From positions 16,496,501 to 16,560,500 of the forward strand of contig NC_135360.1 of assembly GCF_051622035.1 (NCBI RefSeq): a DNA stretch of 64,000 nt. The letters are read 5' to 3'. The notes below the pieces were generated by a model. It ran no database searches and was not told the DNA's origin. It saw only the letters and a program-made list of their open reading frames with translations. The stretch comes from Arctopsyche grandis (lineage: Eukaryota; Arthropoda; Insecta; Trichoptera; Hydropsychidae). Made by a program: the position numbers and the translations under genes. Shown piece by piece: positions 20,111-33,010 of this stretch (position 1 is the stretch's first letter; the number at the start of each line of letters is the position of its first letter).

Positions 20111-20284
20111 CGAATTAACAATGATATGAAGATACAACCATCACAGCTAGAAACTACGAGCGCATCTAATGCCGCACTTGAAAGTGTATTCTTACCATAA
20201 GGGTGCAGACACATATGTACATAGTTGTAATGCGGCGTTTTTTTAAATAGTTTTGCACCGTTAGCACGCCTGATCTATGCTATG

Positions 20285-20375
20285 GCGATCCATGCCAAAA
20301 CACACCCTCAGAAGTGTTTTTAGTGATATTTTATCCATGTATTGACATATGTTTGACAGTGGTCGATAAAATTGA
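20285..20375 (-). repeat. Interspersed repeat R, partial copy
   Basis: The reverse complement reads ATCGACCACTGTCAAACATA, TGTCAATACATGGATAAAAT and ATCACTAAAAACACTTCTGA, in the same order as the other R copies. Confidence 0.6.
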
Positions 20376-20619
20376 TTTAGATATTTTTTACGGCTTAATT
20401 TTTTGTATATAAATACAAACAATTTTTCAAATATAGCGGTACATAGAATATAAATAGACATCTATTGAGTAAAAAAAAATAAATAGATAAATTTGCGATA
20501 AATACATTACGCAGGTAGCTTTTTTTATAAGATTCAAAAAATCCGAGATGCTAAGAGGAGGAGGGTATATTGGATACGCCACAACAATTAAGCTTGAAAA
20601 ATCGGAAAATTTTAGCAGA

Positions 20620-20747
20620 AGACGGTCGAGCTGTGTTTTTTTTAATAACCACAAGACCTCGCCTGCTGCGTATTTGGCCGGGACTTGAGCCCACGACCTA
20701 TCTACTGGTATGCAATAGCTTTACCAGTGCGCTAAGCTATGGCTTTT
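20620..20747 (-). mobile_element. tRNA-derived SINE fragment
   Basis: On the minus strand there is a tRNA-like head with an A-box-like TAGCTTAGCGCACTGG and, about 35 bases later, a B-box-like GTGGGCTCAAGTCCCGG. The acceptor-stem halves do not pair, so it is not a functional tRNA gene. Confidence 0.6.
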
Positions 20748-20849
20748 TGAAGAAATGTAACAGAAACTTGTCGAAATAATAAGATCGTACGAATTAGCAA
20801 TGACATGAAGACACGCCCATTCACAACTGGAGTCTACCTAGGCACGCCG

Positions 20850-22073
20850 TGCCATACGATTCCGTGTTTTCAGAAAGATAGACGCAATACTTGAAATGAA
20901 ATATTACCTCAAATTTTATCAACAAGACAACACTAAAACCTTTTCCATGCGAACGAACGTCGGCTGTCAACGCGCGGATTTTGGATGCTCATATCCGCTC
21001 CAGCAATGGCTTCAATGTAAAATCAGCCTCGGTACATAGAATTTAACATGTCAGCAGGAGTCAAGCCCTTGGCAATCACCCATTGCGTTCATACACACAC
21101 ATACACCACTCATTGGAGTAACACAACACAGTTAACCGACACTCAACGCAAGGCAATTTACACAAAACGACAAGTTGCCACAGTTGAAAATGTACATAAA
21201 TACAATTCTAAACGGAAGAAAAAACATACGAGAACAAAAGGCAACACGCGCATACATACATACATATATAGATACAAACACAAACCACTTACGAAACGTA
21301 GAACAAAAGGGAAGCCAAAGTATGCATATTATTGCGACGCGCGCGCGTTCAGAATCGAAGACGAGGCTCGTCCTCGTCCGTTCCTGGTACGCATTGTGAC
21401 ATATTCGGTCACACCGACAACCATCCATCCATCCATCCATCGATATGATCGTCTTCATCATCAGCCATCGCAGTCGACTTCGACCATGATCTTCCAATCC
21501 ACCGAGGTCGTCGTCGTATCATATGACACGCGCTTGTTTACAGTAAACAATGCAAATATCGTTAAGCTAAAAGTGCATCCGTTGTGTCACCAGTAGCCAC
21601 TAATGTATGTACATACGAATGCATTTACGAATCTGATAACTTCGTAAGATATAAATGTCACTGTGTGTGACTCACAAAGCAAGTCGATTTATAAAGCAGT
21701 CAACGGCTCGTAGCACTTTCACTACTACGAAAATACTTCTATGGAATTTTTTTTTTTGAACACTTTCAAACGACGCAAAAGCTCCGTTTTGCTACAAGAA
21801 CACCCCAGTCGGATTATATTTGCACAAGTCGACAAAAGAGTAGGAGTAAATGACTCAATTGAAGGACTAGTCATAAGAGCCAAAGGATGCAGCTGCAAGT
21901 ATGCATGTAGGAGTGAATGTATTGTAAAGTATGAAGATTGCATCTCTACAATAAGTATAATAAAACCTTGTAATAAAAAGAATTCAATCCACATGAGTAA
22001 TATTATTTCGATTACTACAACTTCTATATATACATATATTTTTTGTGCAATAAAAAATGAGTGAAAAAACCAT
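20850..22073. other. No confident gene; GC-richer patch at 21300-21530
   Basis: A long low-complexity reading frame (21048-21596, rich in Thr, His, Lys and Arg) runs through microsatellite-like DNA and a CpG-containing patch, with no domain or splice structure. It may be promoter-like or chance. (CCAT)4 occurs at about 21423-21440. Confidence 0.4.
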
Positions 22074-22311
22074 TCTTCTGATATATAAAACTGAAATGGT
22101 CTGTAATTCGTTTCTGATTGGCGCTCGTCAAAGTCATTTCTGATTGGCTGGATTGGTCAAATACGTTTGTGATTTGGTCGGTCGTTAAATTTTTTTTTGT
22201 CGATTCAAATATATATCAATTTGGTAAAAAAAAAAAAAAAACAAATAAACATTTTTTTCGTGGTTTTCATTTACTTTCCATTTACCGAGCGAAGCCGGGT
22301 AGCACCACTAA
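22074..22311 (+). mobile_element. Short non-autonomous Helitron
   Basis: Starts TCTTCTGATATATAAAACTG, a Helitron-like TC..ATATAAAA start, and ends CCGAGCGAAGCCGGGTAGCA then CCACTAA, followed by T. At 238 bp it has no coding sequence. Its 3' end matches the element ending at 1584. Confidence 0.78.
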
Positions 22312-22393
22312 TATAATATATAGTAAGAAAAAATGCAGCAATATACAATTGATTACTTTTGTAGTCAAAATATAATACAAATTCACTACTCGT

Positions 22394-22772
22394 ATGTTTT
22401 ATTTAATTTTTTTATTCAACCAGTCATGCACACTCATTTTACAGATCGCTCCAATGCGAATAGTGTACTATACTGATAAGAATTATCAATTATAAATAGA
22501 TAATTATTAATATGCATTTTACATTATACACGACATTTATGGACAAATTTGCAGTATTTATTTAAATCAGCGAAAATTCGAGATGCTGAATAACTCGCAT
22601 TTTTCGAGGGATAAGACAGGATGCCAATTTTTATTGAACCGTTTCAATGAAAATCAGATAAATTGGCAAACTCTGATAGGAGTCACATATCCAAAGTCTG
22701 GCCAGCAGCAACCAGTGGGATCAAACTCGTAACCACTTTATTCGAAAGCATTATATGTCTATGCTGCTGGTT
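22394..22772 (-). mobile_element. tRNA-derived SINE, copy B (uninterrupted)
   Basis: Shares GGACAAATTTGCAG, CAGATAAATTGGCAAACTCT, GTCACATATC and CTGGCCAGCAGCA with copy A. The minus-strand head ends near 22772 with CCAGCAGCATAGAC. The site that carries a Helitron in copy A is intact here (ATTATTAATATGCATTTTAC). Confidence 0.68.
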
Positions 22773-25700
22773 AAGTTGAATCACTTTTGCACAAATGCAT
22801 CCAAACAGTAATTATATTATATTGAATTTCCAAATCGGAATATAGAAAATCATAGTAGACTGTTCAGTAGATTAATGGCACCTGTGCTGTATTGTAAATA
22901 TTTATTGCTTATGTTGCATTTATCAGACTCAAAAAATAAACAGATCAAAATTGCTTACGCATAAACCTTATATAAAAAATGGTTATTAAATTGCAAGATG
23001 TGTGGAACAGAACGGTTGTTGTTGTAACACGGATTTGGAACAATTTGGATGTGATTTGTGAGCTAAGAAACGAGGTGAAATATGAGGAATGTAGACCGGT
23101 AAATCTGACACTTTGCCACAAAATGTACCAAAAAAAAATGCAATTTAAGTAAAATTCTGATGAAAAGTAGAGTAATTTTAATAGATGTGTGTGGTTCATA
23201 TAATCCTTGTCATAATATATTAGTGGAAAACACTTAAAAGTGGGCCAAGTCGTAAATACGCTATCGGTGCATAGTACCGAAATGTTAGCGCCGACGCGAG
23301 GGTGTGTTTATAAATGTCCGCGACGAAGCGTGTGGTTGATTATTTTTATTATTAATTTGAAGGGGATTGGGGTTGATTATGTGTATACTAGGCTAAAAGT
23401 TTGGCTATTTACATACATGAACGTGTATAATTCAACTAGGTATTAATATAAGAGTGTTAAAAAATTGTGCATATGTGCAAACTTGATTTAAAAATGGTTC
23501 TAATTAGGCAACTTTTTAAGTGGAATCGTGTCGCTATTGTACTCGGTTTACGTGACACTAAAGATTATTTTTACAATGCTAATTCTGAGAGCGGATATGT
23601 CACTTTTGTTGAGGGAAAAGCGGACAGAAATTGCGACAGCATGAACACAAATGCTTTGTATGAAGGTCGAAAAACGAACTAGGACAGTGCTACATAACCT
23701 TTTCCATTTAATGAACATCCACTAAAAAAATTGGATTACAAATCGATTATACCTATACAACTTTCATTCATTCTTAGAAAATGAACAATTGGCGACAATT
23801 TTTTGAATAAATTCAAAGTTTAATAAAAGGCAAAGGGGAAAATTTAAATGAGCATTTTATAAAACAAATTCATATTTATCTTAAGCATTTCATAAAATTT
23901 GTGCGGAAAATAATATTATATTATTTAAAAATATAATAACAGAAAAACATTATAATTTGATTATAAAACAAAAGAACACACAAAAGTCTTATATTCCTTT
24001 AACATAATATTTGTACAAAAATAAGCTATAAGACTAAAAAAATCTCTAATAAATAAATACAAAATTAAAAAATTCTTTCATTTGAAAAATTACAAATCCA
24101 GTGTTTTAATTAGGTCAGAATTTTAAGTTACTTTAACAATAGAAAAAAATAATGCAACCAAAAATGAATGAAATTCGCATTAACGCTGAGCATTAAAGAT
24201 CTCGCCAATAGGATCGGCAATGTCTCAACCGGTAATTGTCTAAGTTGACCCACTTTGTATAAGGTGTTTAATCTTAATAATTAGCAAGTTAAGTATTAAT
24301 GAATTAAACTGCAAAATTTTGTAGTTGAAATCATGGGATTTTTCCAAGTCTACTTTTAACTGCGCACTTTTTCATTTTTAAATGATCAAAATATTTTTTT
24401 TATTTCATACACAAATAAAACATTGTTCAATGTAACATTTTTTATTTAACAGAAATATATTTATTTAATGCGCAATTTCTTTTATTCTAATGCTCAAATG
24501 ATTCGTTCTAAAGAGCAAAGCTATTTTTTAAATGTACCGTTAAATCGTACCCAAAGGCAAATGGATATGTAAAAAAAAAATCATAAAATTTAAACAAATT
24601 GTTAATAATACCAATGACGAAAATGTATGATTTTATCATAAGTTACGAACTACTGAGCTGAATAGAAGTACGAAACTCTACAATCATAATCGGTCATTGC
24701 ATTAGCGACGTTAACAATTTAAGTTAGCAAGATAAGAAAAACAGTATTGGAACTAAATTTGTAAATGTTAAGAAGATTGCGCAAAGAGACAACTAACTCT
24801 ATTATTAGTGTGATATTTTTCCTGCTTCATTCTCTCCGCAGTTCGAATTAGAAAAACTTGAACTATAGCCAGTGGCACACATAAATTCATCTCTATACGT
24901 TTCGTCGAGTCGATGAGTGGCATTTTTCACTGCAGAAAAAGTCGCAACAGAAACAAAAAAGAAAATATGACACGAATATATATGTATATGTATGTAAATA
25001 GCAGCCGATGCTGGACTAATTGAGTTCGAACTAAAGTCCTTCCGTTACAAAAACGAGCAAAACGAAAGTAGTAGAAAAACCGCACGTAGGTGAAGAAAAG
25101 AGACCTACAAAATACACAATCGTGCATCGCCGTACTTATCGTCTCTTTTTGGCTGATGTTTATCAGAGCAAAGCCAAGAAAAAACCAGCTCGATATAATC
25201 CGATGTAAACGAAAACGCTTGGGCATTGCATCCGACATAAATTGCCAAACAAAAAAAAAACAAAAACAAAACTTTGTCAAGTGCATGTTTGCCCTATCGA
25301 TATTATCGGTTCAGGATCTTACCGGTGTAAAGCTCACACCTCATACATCATGATAAGTTATATGTACATATACATATTGACTTATTTGGAGTATTGAGTG
25401 CGGCACAACCAATCCACACATATGTACATATCTACATACATATTACATCACAATGGAAATGAAAAAAAAGGGTAAACTGACTTGGGTGACAGGTTGAGAG
25501 GTGTATAAATAGTGCCATTCGATAAGATAAAATCGTGAATAAGGCACATACACACTTATATAGATATGATTATACCTGATACAATAAATAAAACCAATTA
25601 TTTGGTATTTGGTATGTATGTATTGTATATGAAGTAAGTACTAAGTTAACGCTTAAAATTTTATCTAAATGTGTGCGTAATTTACAATAGAGTTATCTGT

Positions 25701-27339
25701 TTTCCTCAATTGTAAATATTCGAAGCCTATACTGAGCCGAATACCAAGAGCTAATTTCCAAAAAATGTTGTTTTTTTAATTTTCCTTTTCCTGTTTTATA
25801 CTATACTGCTTAGTGCAATGGTAAAAAATGCGTAATTTCGCCCCTTGAAAAGACTGGATTAAAGTACCGAATATATTATATATTTTAAAATCATTGGACA
25901 CTAGTCTAGTCTTAGAATTTGTCCAACAGAAAGGAGCCTTAGTGAGATAAAAATACTGTACATCTATAGTCCATTTAATATTTTTAAGTCATTCTAATAT
26001 GCAAAAACAGCGAGTTTTTTTACATTATTAAGAAACAGGTTTTTAAATATCATTACTTCACCTAGACAAAACTGTTAATAAGTTGAATTTTTTTAGATGA
26101 AAATAAATATGTATGATAAAATCTTTGAGTCAATTAATCTGCACAAACAAAAAAACTCCTGGAAACTATAAGTTAATCTGCTAAACTAATAACAGCTTAC
26201 AACTTAAAAATCCGTTTCTTTTTTAAATTCGACAAAAGAAGGCAATAATATCATCATTAATTTACGTCAAGATGCATCAGCTGAAGCAGCAAAGAATAGC
26301 TACTACTCTTGCGGCCTGTGGAAACGGAAAAGTATTGATCGTTAAAAATTTAACATGAATACATACATACATACATTACGTGTAAAAACGATAACGAGGC
26401 TATGCTATAAATGATATACCATACACGGTAAAATAAGATAAGAATTCTAATGAAAAATTAGCCATTCCATAACAATATAATACATAGTAAAATGCTAAAA
26501 CACTCATTTTCAGAATCAATAGCCAGTGTCTTTCATCCTACGAACATACATACTATTCAACTTGCTCAAAGAAGATGAGCTTCCAGGAACTTCGTAAGTA
26601 TTCCTGATTCACTCAGACGAAAAAAGAATTGTGCCATGGAGAGGACTTCCACCTAAAAAGAAATACGATAACACAGCGGTGATTCACGGTTGACAATCTT
26701 TGATAATGACGAATCGAAGTCGAGGCAGTTCAAGGAAATGGAATTTATCCGGAAAACGTGATGCGACAACTTCCTAGCAGATATTAGTAGCACGTAGTGT
26801 CGCAGCCGAGGATTTTGATAACAAATCAATCTATCTCAATGACCGCTACGAAATTATTGACTGAAGAATTTTACCAGGGTGTTCAATAACCGGTTATCTT
26901 TAAATGATCGGCTAAAATTGAAATTATCATTTCAAATTAACCATTTTTAAATTTGGTATCCGCTATTTTTCGTCTCCTTATACTATTTACTGTTTTCTTC
27001 ATCTGATTTCTTCAAAATTATCTTTGTAAGCCTTTATGATGCATTCGTAGAACCTGGCCCAGCCAATTTAATTTGCTTTCTAAATAAATTATATGAAATG
27101 AATCTCTTTCTGAATTTTTATATACATATGTACGTACATATTTGAATTGTACTGTTATATATTAACTACCGAAATTTCAATTTAATATACTGAAAGGTTT
27201 CTGAGAAAAACATAAAAACTTCGATTCTCTCGAGTAAAAGTTGAGTTGAGGTAAAAATTCCAGTTGAGGTAAAAATATTTAAAAAATATTAGTGTATGGA
27301 ATTTATCATTTCTATTACATGTAAAATAATTTAAGTCTT
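22773..27339. other. No gene seen
   Basis: AT-rich sequence with short open frames only, none with a domain or consistent splice sites. Some stretches (23240-23680 and 26515-26880) are more balanced and may be old repeats, but I found no partner copies in the window. Confidence 0.4.
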
Positions 27340-27612
27340 ATCCGTTGAGAAACTTACGAGATAATTGGATCCAAAAACTTAAAAAAGAGGACATCTACAA
27401 ATAATAGGAGGTACCACTTCCGGTCAACCTAAAAATTACGTCGTATCGATAAGACTAACTTCAGTGACTGATACTTTCAGTTCGATAGGACTAACATTGT
27501 TAAAAAAATCTCCAAAACACATTTTTTCCAGACCATGAATACGTGATCAGTGATCGATTCTGAGTTCGAATCAGTCAAAATCTCGATTTCAAATTTTCGC
27601 ATGATCACAAAA
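27340..27612 (+). repeat. Interspersed repeat D, copy 1
   Basis: Reads GGAGGTACCACTTCCGGTCA, ACGTGATCAGTGATCGATTC and TGAGTTCGAATCAGTCAAAA in this order. The reverse complement of the same order occurs at 54705-54990. The class is not recognised. Confidence 0.75.
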
Positions 27613-27693
27613 CTTCATCTATTGTTATTACGTACATACATACATATGTATGTAGATAAAGTGAACGTATATTTTGAATCGATAGTATAACAA

Positions 27694-27958
27694 GGGTAGT
27701 TGATGTGGTGGAGAGAGTGAAGAGATTGAAATGGCAATGGGCAAGTCATGTAGCTAGAAGAATGGACGAAAATTTGGCAGATGAAGTGCTGGAATGGTAC
27801 CCGAGAGAATGTAAAATGGTGAAAGACAGGCCGCAAGGAAGTTGGATGGATAGAATTAGAAAAAATATGAGGTGAGATGGAGGAGAGTTGCGCAAACAGA
27901 GACGACGGAAGCTTATTGGAGAGACCTTCATCCAGCAGTGGATGGTGAATGGCTGTAA
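27694..27958 (+). pseudogene. C-terminal fragment of an RTE-like non-LTR retrotransposon
   Basis: The frame reads VERVKRLKWQWASHVARRMD, EVLEWYPRE, a basic stretch, then WMDRIRKNMR, an in-frame TGA, and later GETFIQQWMVNG. This matches the end of insect endonuclease/reverse transcriptase proteins (RLKWQWAGHVAR; ILEWRPR; EAYVQQW). The polymerase core is missing. Confidence 0.75.
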
Positions 27959-29041
27959 ATGTAAATGAAAAAAATGTGGCGACGAGAATATTTGTATTAC
28001 ATTCCCCTCGCTCAGCGCAATCTGTTCTGGTTTCAGCAAACTAAGCTCCGTATCTGGGACACGAGGGTTAGGTATAATCTAACACACGGTTGAACAGCCA
28101 AACGATATTTTCGAATTTGGAGAGACCACATACAGGTTGAAGGATTGTTTAACTACGGCAAATAAATACTTCATGAAGAGCTTTCTTATTGAACATCCCA
28201 CATGCCTACTCTTCAGATATGTCGTGCATGAAATACGTTGAAATATAACGTGACGGGGCACGCATATCGATTTAACCAAGAGATGACACGTCACACTATT
28301 TGACAACTTACAAAATTGCTAATACTTATATTGCACGGTATTATATATATATATGTAATCAAGTTCGCGTGTGAATAATATGTGTGCGGTATAGGTAATT
28401 GTCGAAAATAAAAAAAAATAGCTCTGGTCTTCATTGAGCACATACCCTTGACAATCTACCGAGTCATTAAGTACATACTACAATATTATAGTGAAAATAC
28501 TTCAAGCACACGTACCTACATATTATATATAGTAAAGCTCTCAAGGTTTTAAAATTGCCGGAATAATCGCAGTTCTAATCTCGTTCTAAATCTTTCACAA
28601 TACGTAAGGTTTAACCCTCTGCACTCTTAAGGTGTCCTTGATTTTACCAACATTTATACAATTGATTTTTAGCATGTAAATATTCCATATTTTAATCATA
28701 ATTTCCGGAATGACCTGCTAATCTAATCATGGGCACTAGTATTCCCAGAAAAGTTAATTGCCTTCGTAAGATTGCAACATATCAATTTCGGAATACCTGC
28801 ACAAGTAGAGGGTGGCTCAGAAATTAGTGGCTAAAAATTGGCTCCGAAACCGCATGCGGTCTTTCGTAAACAATCATTTTTCACCCAATGCTTTAAAATT
28901 ACATTTAATTTTTCTAATGTTTTGAACCCACCATAAATTCGTGTACAAATTCATATAGCCGAAATACAGATGTATTTAAATATTGATAATATCAATAGAA
29001 ACATTGTTGTTCCGTATATATGTAAGTACAACATCAATACT
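27959..29041. other. No gene seen
   Basis: Mixed AT-rich sequence. Short frames lack any recognisable domain. Confidence 0.4.
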
Positions 29042-29347
29042 GTGTACTAGGGAGTCCATTACCGATAAATCGGTTAATGGCCCAAAACAATAGCTGGGTA
29101 TTTTATTACCAGTAAATCAACAAAATATATTCGCTGCGCTTTATTGCATTCCTCTCCTTTATTTATGTTCAGACAACACTGGTCCGACCCAGTGCTTCAT
29201 CTAGGAAAAAAAATATACAATAATGAAAATAATAGTAGAAGTTATATGTAGAACAGATTTACAGGGTAGATGTAGTAAATCTATCAGTTTCTGATTCCGA
29301 TGATGATATTGCAGTAGTTCCGTCTACGACTGAATGTGTGTTATCAG

Positions 29348-29480
29348 TAGAGGTAGGATAGCCAAGGTGCCGCTCATTGTTCAATTGTTGTAAATCCCAT
29401 GTAAAAAAGGTTCGGCAAACCTTTAACAATGCATTTACAACATTTGAACAATACACGGCACCTTGGTTATCCTACCTCTA
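29348..29480. mobile_element. 133-bp hAT-type palindromic MITE with 8-bp target duplication
   Basis: Flanked by GTTATCAG at 29340-29347 and 29481-29488, both exact. The ends are TAGAGGTAGGATAGCCAAGG on the left and TAGAGGTAGGATAACCAAGG from the right, continuing as TGCCG on both. The duplication fits the hAT pattern NTNNNNAN. Confidence 0.85.
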
Positions 29481-29488
29481 GTTATCAG

Positions 29489-29640
29489 TAGTGGCCGGAT
29501 CCACAGCGCGCCGTTTATTATTCAATTGTTGTAAATGCTATTATTCAATTGTTGTAAGGTTCGCCCAACCTTTTTTTTGTACTCTAGCTTTGTAAATAGA
29601 GCCAAACCACCCTGATTCCTGGAAAAAGCACGTTATCACG
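29489..29640. mobile_element. MITE related to the copy at 37935-38068
   Basis: Starts TAGTGGCCGGATCCACAGCG, then GCCGTTTATT and CAATTGTTGTAAATGC, and later TTTGTAAATAGAGCCAAACC. The reverse complement of the 37935-38068 sequence has the same order. It shares CAATTGTTGTAAAT with the neighbouring hAT MITE. The right end is approximate. Confidence 0.6.
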
Positions 29641-30046
29641 GTTCACGGTATCAGTAAACAAAAGGTTTCAGTTGGCAATAAGAAATAAAAGTCAGTTTGG
29701 GAAAGGAACCTACCCAGAAGAAAATAATAATTAAGTAGATGTGAGAAAGAAAATAACTTTTTTGATGAAATGTAATAAAACGGAAAAGGCTACTAATTCT
29801 ACTGTTTTCTTCGCTGTTATTTTTTTATACGATGAATAAAAAAATAATTATTTTTGAGTCCTTTAAAATATAAATTTCTAAATAACTCATTTCCTTTTTT
29901 GGGAAATATATCTTAGTATATCAAAAAAAAAATTGTTTACTGGCGATTGGTTATATATATTTGGTAAAAACGACTAGTTTATTTTTGTGATCCGGTAATT
30001 GGTAAAAAAAAACTCGAATTACCGGTAAATCACCTATGGTGTAGTA

Positions 30047-32300
30047 AAAAATAATTTTCATTTTTTAATTGAAAATTAAATTCTAAAATCTCTCTAATTA
30101 GAAATATCTCAACTTGAACGAAATCAGAGTGCAAAGGGTTGATTATATCAGACCAGTCATTGCGAAAATTCCCTTCTTTTATGGGTCAAGTAGCGATAGG
30201 ATCAGAACCGTACGGGTCGTCTATTATTAATCGCAATCTGTCGACCAAGTATCAAAAATACGTTAACACAAATCAAATAAACGATATCAACATCCTCTTA
30301 AGAGATTAAGTTGTATAATATCTCCGAACTTAAACAGTCGGAGGATTTAATCCTTCGTAATCGGACAATGTCAACAAACAAGACGTTTTTAGACTTCAAA
30401 GAATCCAGAACGAAAATAGCCACTAGTGGTTATATGCGACGTCAACCCTTTTGAGGTCAATTTAAGAATGAAACGCATACATTAATTAAATTATCACATT
30501 GTTGATGCAAGACAAAGCGAACGAGTGAATACGCACACTACAACCCATACTTGGGTGTGGTTGTCTCGAGCACAAACTCAATGAACATTTACAATTTCAA
30601 TTGCATTTATTTCATATCCGCAAATATACAAGCTCTCGTTTGTACACACACGAGACTGAAGCATGTAAAGCCAAGGTCCACAAAATTGTAGTTTCAAACG
30701 AATCAAGGACATGAGACGACAAACCGGGTTGAATACATACAAAATGATATAATATCAGTGGTGTCGATTCGATGGGGCTACGCCCCTGTGTCGGTGCAAA
30801 AGTACTATGTTGTTAAGTGCGCGTGCACCGAAGTTGGCATGGCCAATCTAAACCGAGTTGATTCAGACAAATGCACAGTGAAGATTGTATACAACTGATA
30901 CAGTAAAATTTTCAATTCGGTCTAAAATCGAAGCTTAAGAACCACCTGTATATACATATGTATTATATGTACTTTGAGGCAAAATATCCGACTTAAATTC
31001 TACATATACAACCTCAGATTTCAAGTTTCATACATTAAATTTACATTTCACAAAATACTGATGAAATTTCGAAACAATTCATACGTGAAAACGCTGAGAA
31101 TTTTCACAACAGATAATATAAAGGTACCATTAAACACATTTTCGATGATTTCAGTCTATTACACCACTACTAATCTACCTGACGATTTAGCAGTTCTTAC
31201 ATGATTGACTTAACGCGATATCTATGTTTCATTCTACAAATATCTAATCTATATAAGTCATTTTAACTTTGTAAATCTACAATGAAAAAGCAAACTTTTC
31301 TAAATAGATATAAATAAAGATGTAAGTGGACTATCTGCCGACTATACACACTCAAAAGTGGAAAGGGCTAAAATTTGCATACTTTTATACATAATATGAT
31401 GAAGTTTTCTTAAGGGCTTGTTTCTTCAAGTTAATTTGATATTAGTAAACAATATTAAAAATATTTAAAAACTTACAAGCTATTAAAATCCTACAGATTT
31501 TACTCCATCTTCTTGTATGTACGTTTAGATTCGGCGACTGACTGTTGCCGAGTGACTTGAAAATAATAATCGTGTATATGAATACGACATCAAATCAAAG
31601 ATTATTATAATGACAGACTAAAGAACTAATATTTACAATAAAAAAACATGAGTAAGCGGTACGTACATTGGTACGAGTAATGCTGTCTGAGATTATCCAC
31701 AAATGTAATTCGAATTGAAAAGACAATTTTCCAACATTTCCTAAAAAAAACGTTGAAATTAGTTTTATATAAAAACTTTATCGACACACTATCGAATTTT
31801 TTCCCCAATTATGTTTATATTATGATTGATTACATTGTAATACACACACGGACAGATTTGACCCTGTTATACACGAATATCACCACCAGATTGTGATCAA
31901 TATTTGACGAGAACTCAGTACGTATTGCACACACGTATTATTCATAATGAACCAAGTGTTGATTATACAGTCGATTTAATGAATCAAAAATTTCAAACGT
32001 GTACACAACAGTAAATATTAGTACGGAAGCAACTGTACATTCATTGCCTATTCAAAATTAGAACGTCGAAATTAAAGGATCATCGATCACATCCAATCTA
32101 ATTACTTATCCAAATTAAACCGGCGCGCCAATGGGTTAACGATTATATCACACGCCACGAAATATAGCCAGAATACTTCAAATGTAATTACATTACATGA
32201 TAAGCGTACTTTTTCGGTACATTTTTTTAATATAATTTTTGCGACCCAACCCTACTATGAGGCGAACAGTTGGGCTATAATTAAAAGCGATCTTTATTGT
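30047..32300. other. No gene seen
   Basis: AT-rich, presumably intergenic or intronic. No repeats with partners in this window were noticed. Confidence 0.4.
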
Positions 32301-32559
32301 GTTAATTATTATTATGAAAACATAACAGTCGAATTTGTACAATACTGGGCTGGATATAAATAGAATGAATTGATCGCAATGAACTTAATAGAAGTGAATT
32401 GGAATAAGGGTAGGGAGCCTGTTTTATATTTAGTACCGGCGAACAGGGGGGAGTTTGGGGCGTGCGCCCTGGCGAACCGGTTCGATGTGTCAAATCGGTC
32501 ATCGCCGGTTTCGAGCCCGGTTTTATAAATGAAAATGTCACAGATCGGTCGGTTCGAAC

Positions 32560-33010
32560 CGGGCGAGATGAGAGGGTCGACCAAAGTACACTATTATCGA
32601 ATTGAATTCGAACGGCGGAGAGCCGGCATAGGGATAGGACGATACATCGGGAACACAAACATGGACACACCTCGTTCTGAACTGACGCAATAAGTGGGCG
32701 GCGGCCATCTCGTCTGTCAAAAATAAAAGTAATGTCAAAACAAAAACGAAGGGCGCCGGCGCCGTGGTCTGGAACGAGGTTCACTGAGGTATTCTCCGTT
32801 GGAGGTGTCCCGTTGGGGTACGAACGATGGGTGGGTGGATGGGTGGATGGGACGGGGGCGAGCTTACGTGTGCGGTGGGGGTGCGGGGGACGGGGGCGCG
32901 GGGCGGAGCGCCCGTAGTCGGCGCACCGCTCCACTGCCTTCAGCTGCTGACGAGCAACACACGCGCGATAACCGACCAGCCTCACTGACAGGCCGCTACT
33001 GACTGGACTA
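32560..33010. promoter_or_regulatory. CpG-rich island, candidate promoter region
   Basis: A sharp rise in G+C and CpG inside AT-rich DNA. Several CpG-rich stretches lie between 32740 and 33010 (for example GGGGCGCGGGGCGGAGCGCC). Directly on its minus-strand side, at 32502, an ATG opens MTDLTHRTGSPGRTPQ, with a TATAAAA at 32527-32521. It could be a promoter for a minus-strand transcript such as TMCC, or a distal promoter for the kinase gene. Confidence 0.5.

Larger units (their letters stand above)
29050..30038. mobile_element. Non-autonomous hAT-like element with nested MITEs
   Basis: Flanked by GTGTACTA (29042-29049) and GTGTAGTA (30039-30046), an 8-bp duplication with one change. The left end is GGGAGTCCATTACCGATAAA; the right end read inward is CATAGGTGATTTACCGGTAA, clearly similar. 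The 989-bp body lacks a transposase and contains a perfect-TSD MITE at 29348-29480 and another related element after it. Confidence 0.65.

Noticed and set aside
20620..20747. Functional tRNA gene on the minus strand
   Set aside because: A- and B-box-like motifs are present, but the acceptor stem does not pair and the copy continues into a non-tRNA body. Called a SINE fragment instead.
21048..21596. 182-codon open frame rich in Thr, His, Lys and Arg
   Set aside because: It runs through microsatellite-like DNA, has no domain or splice context, and a frame of similar length is open on the other strand.
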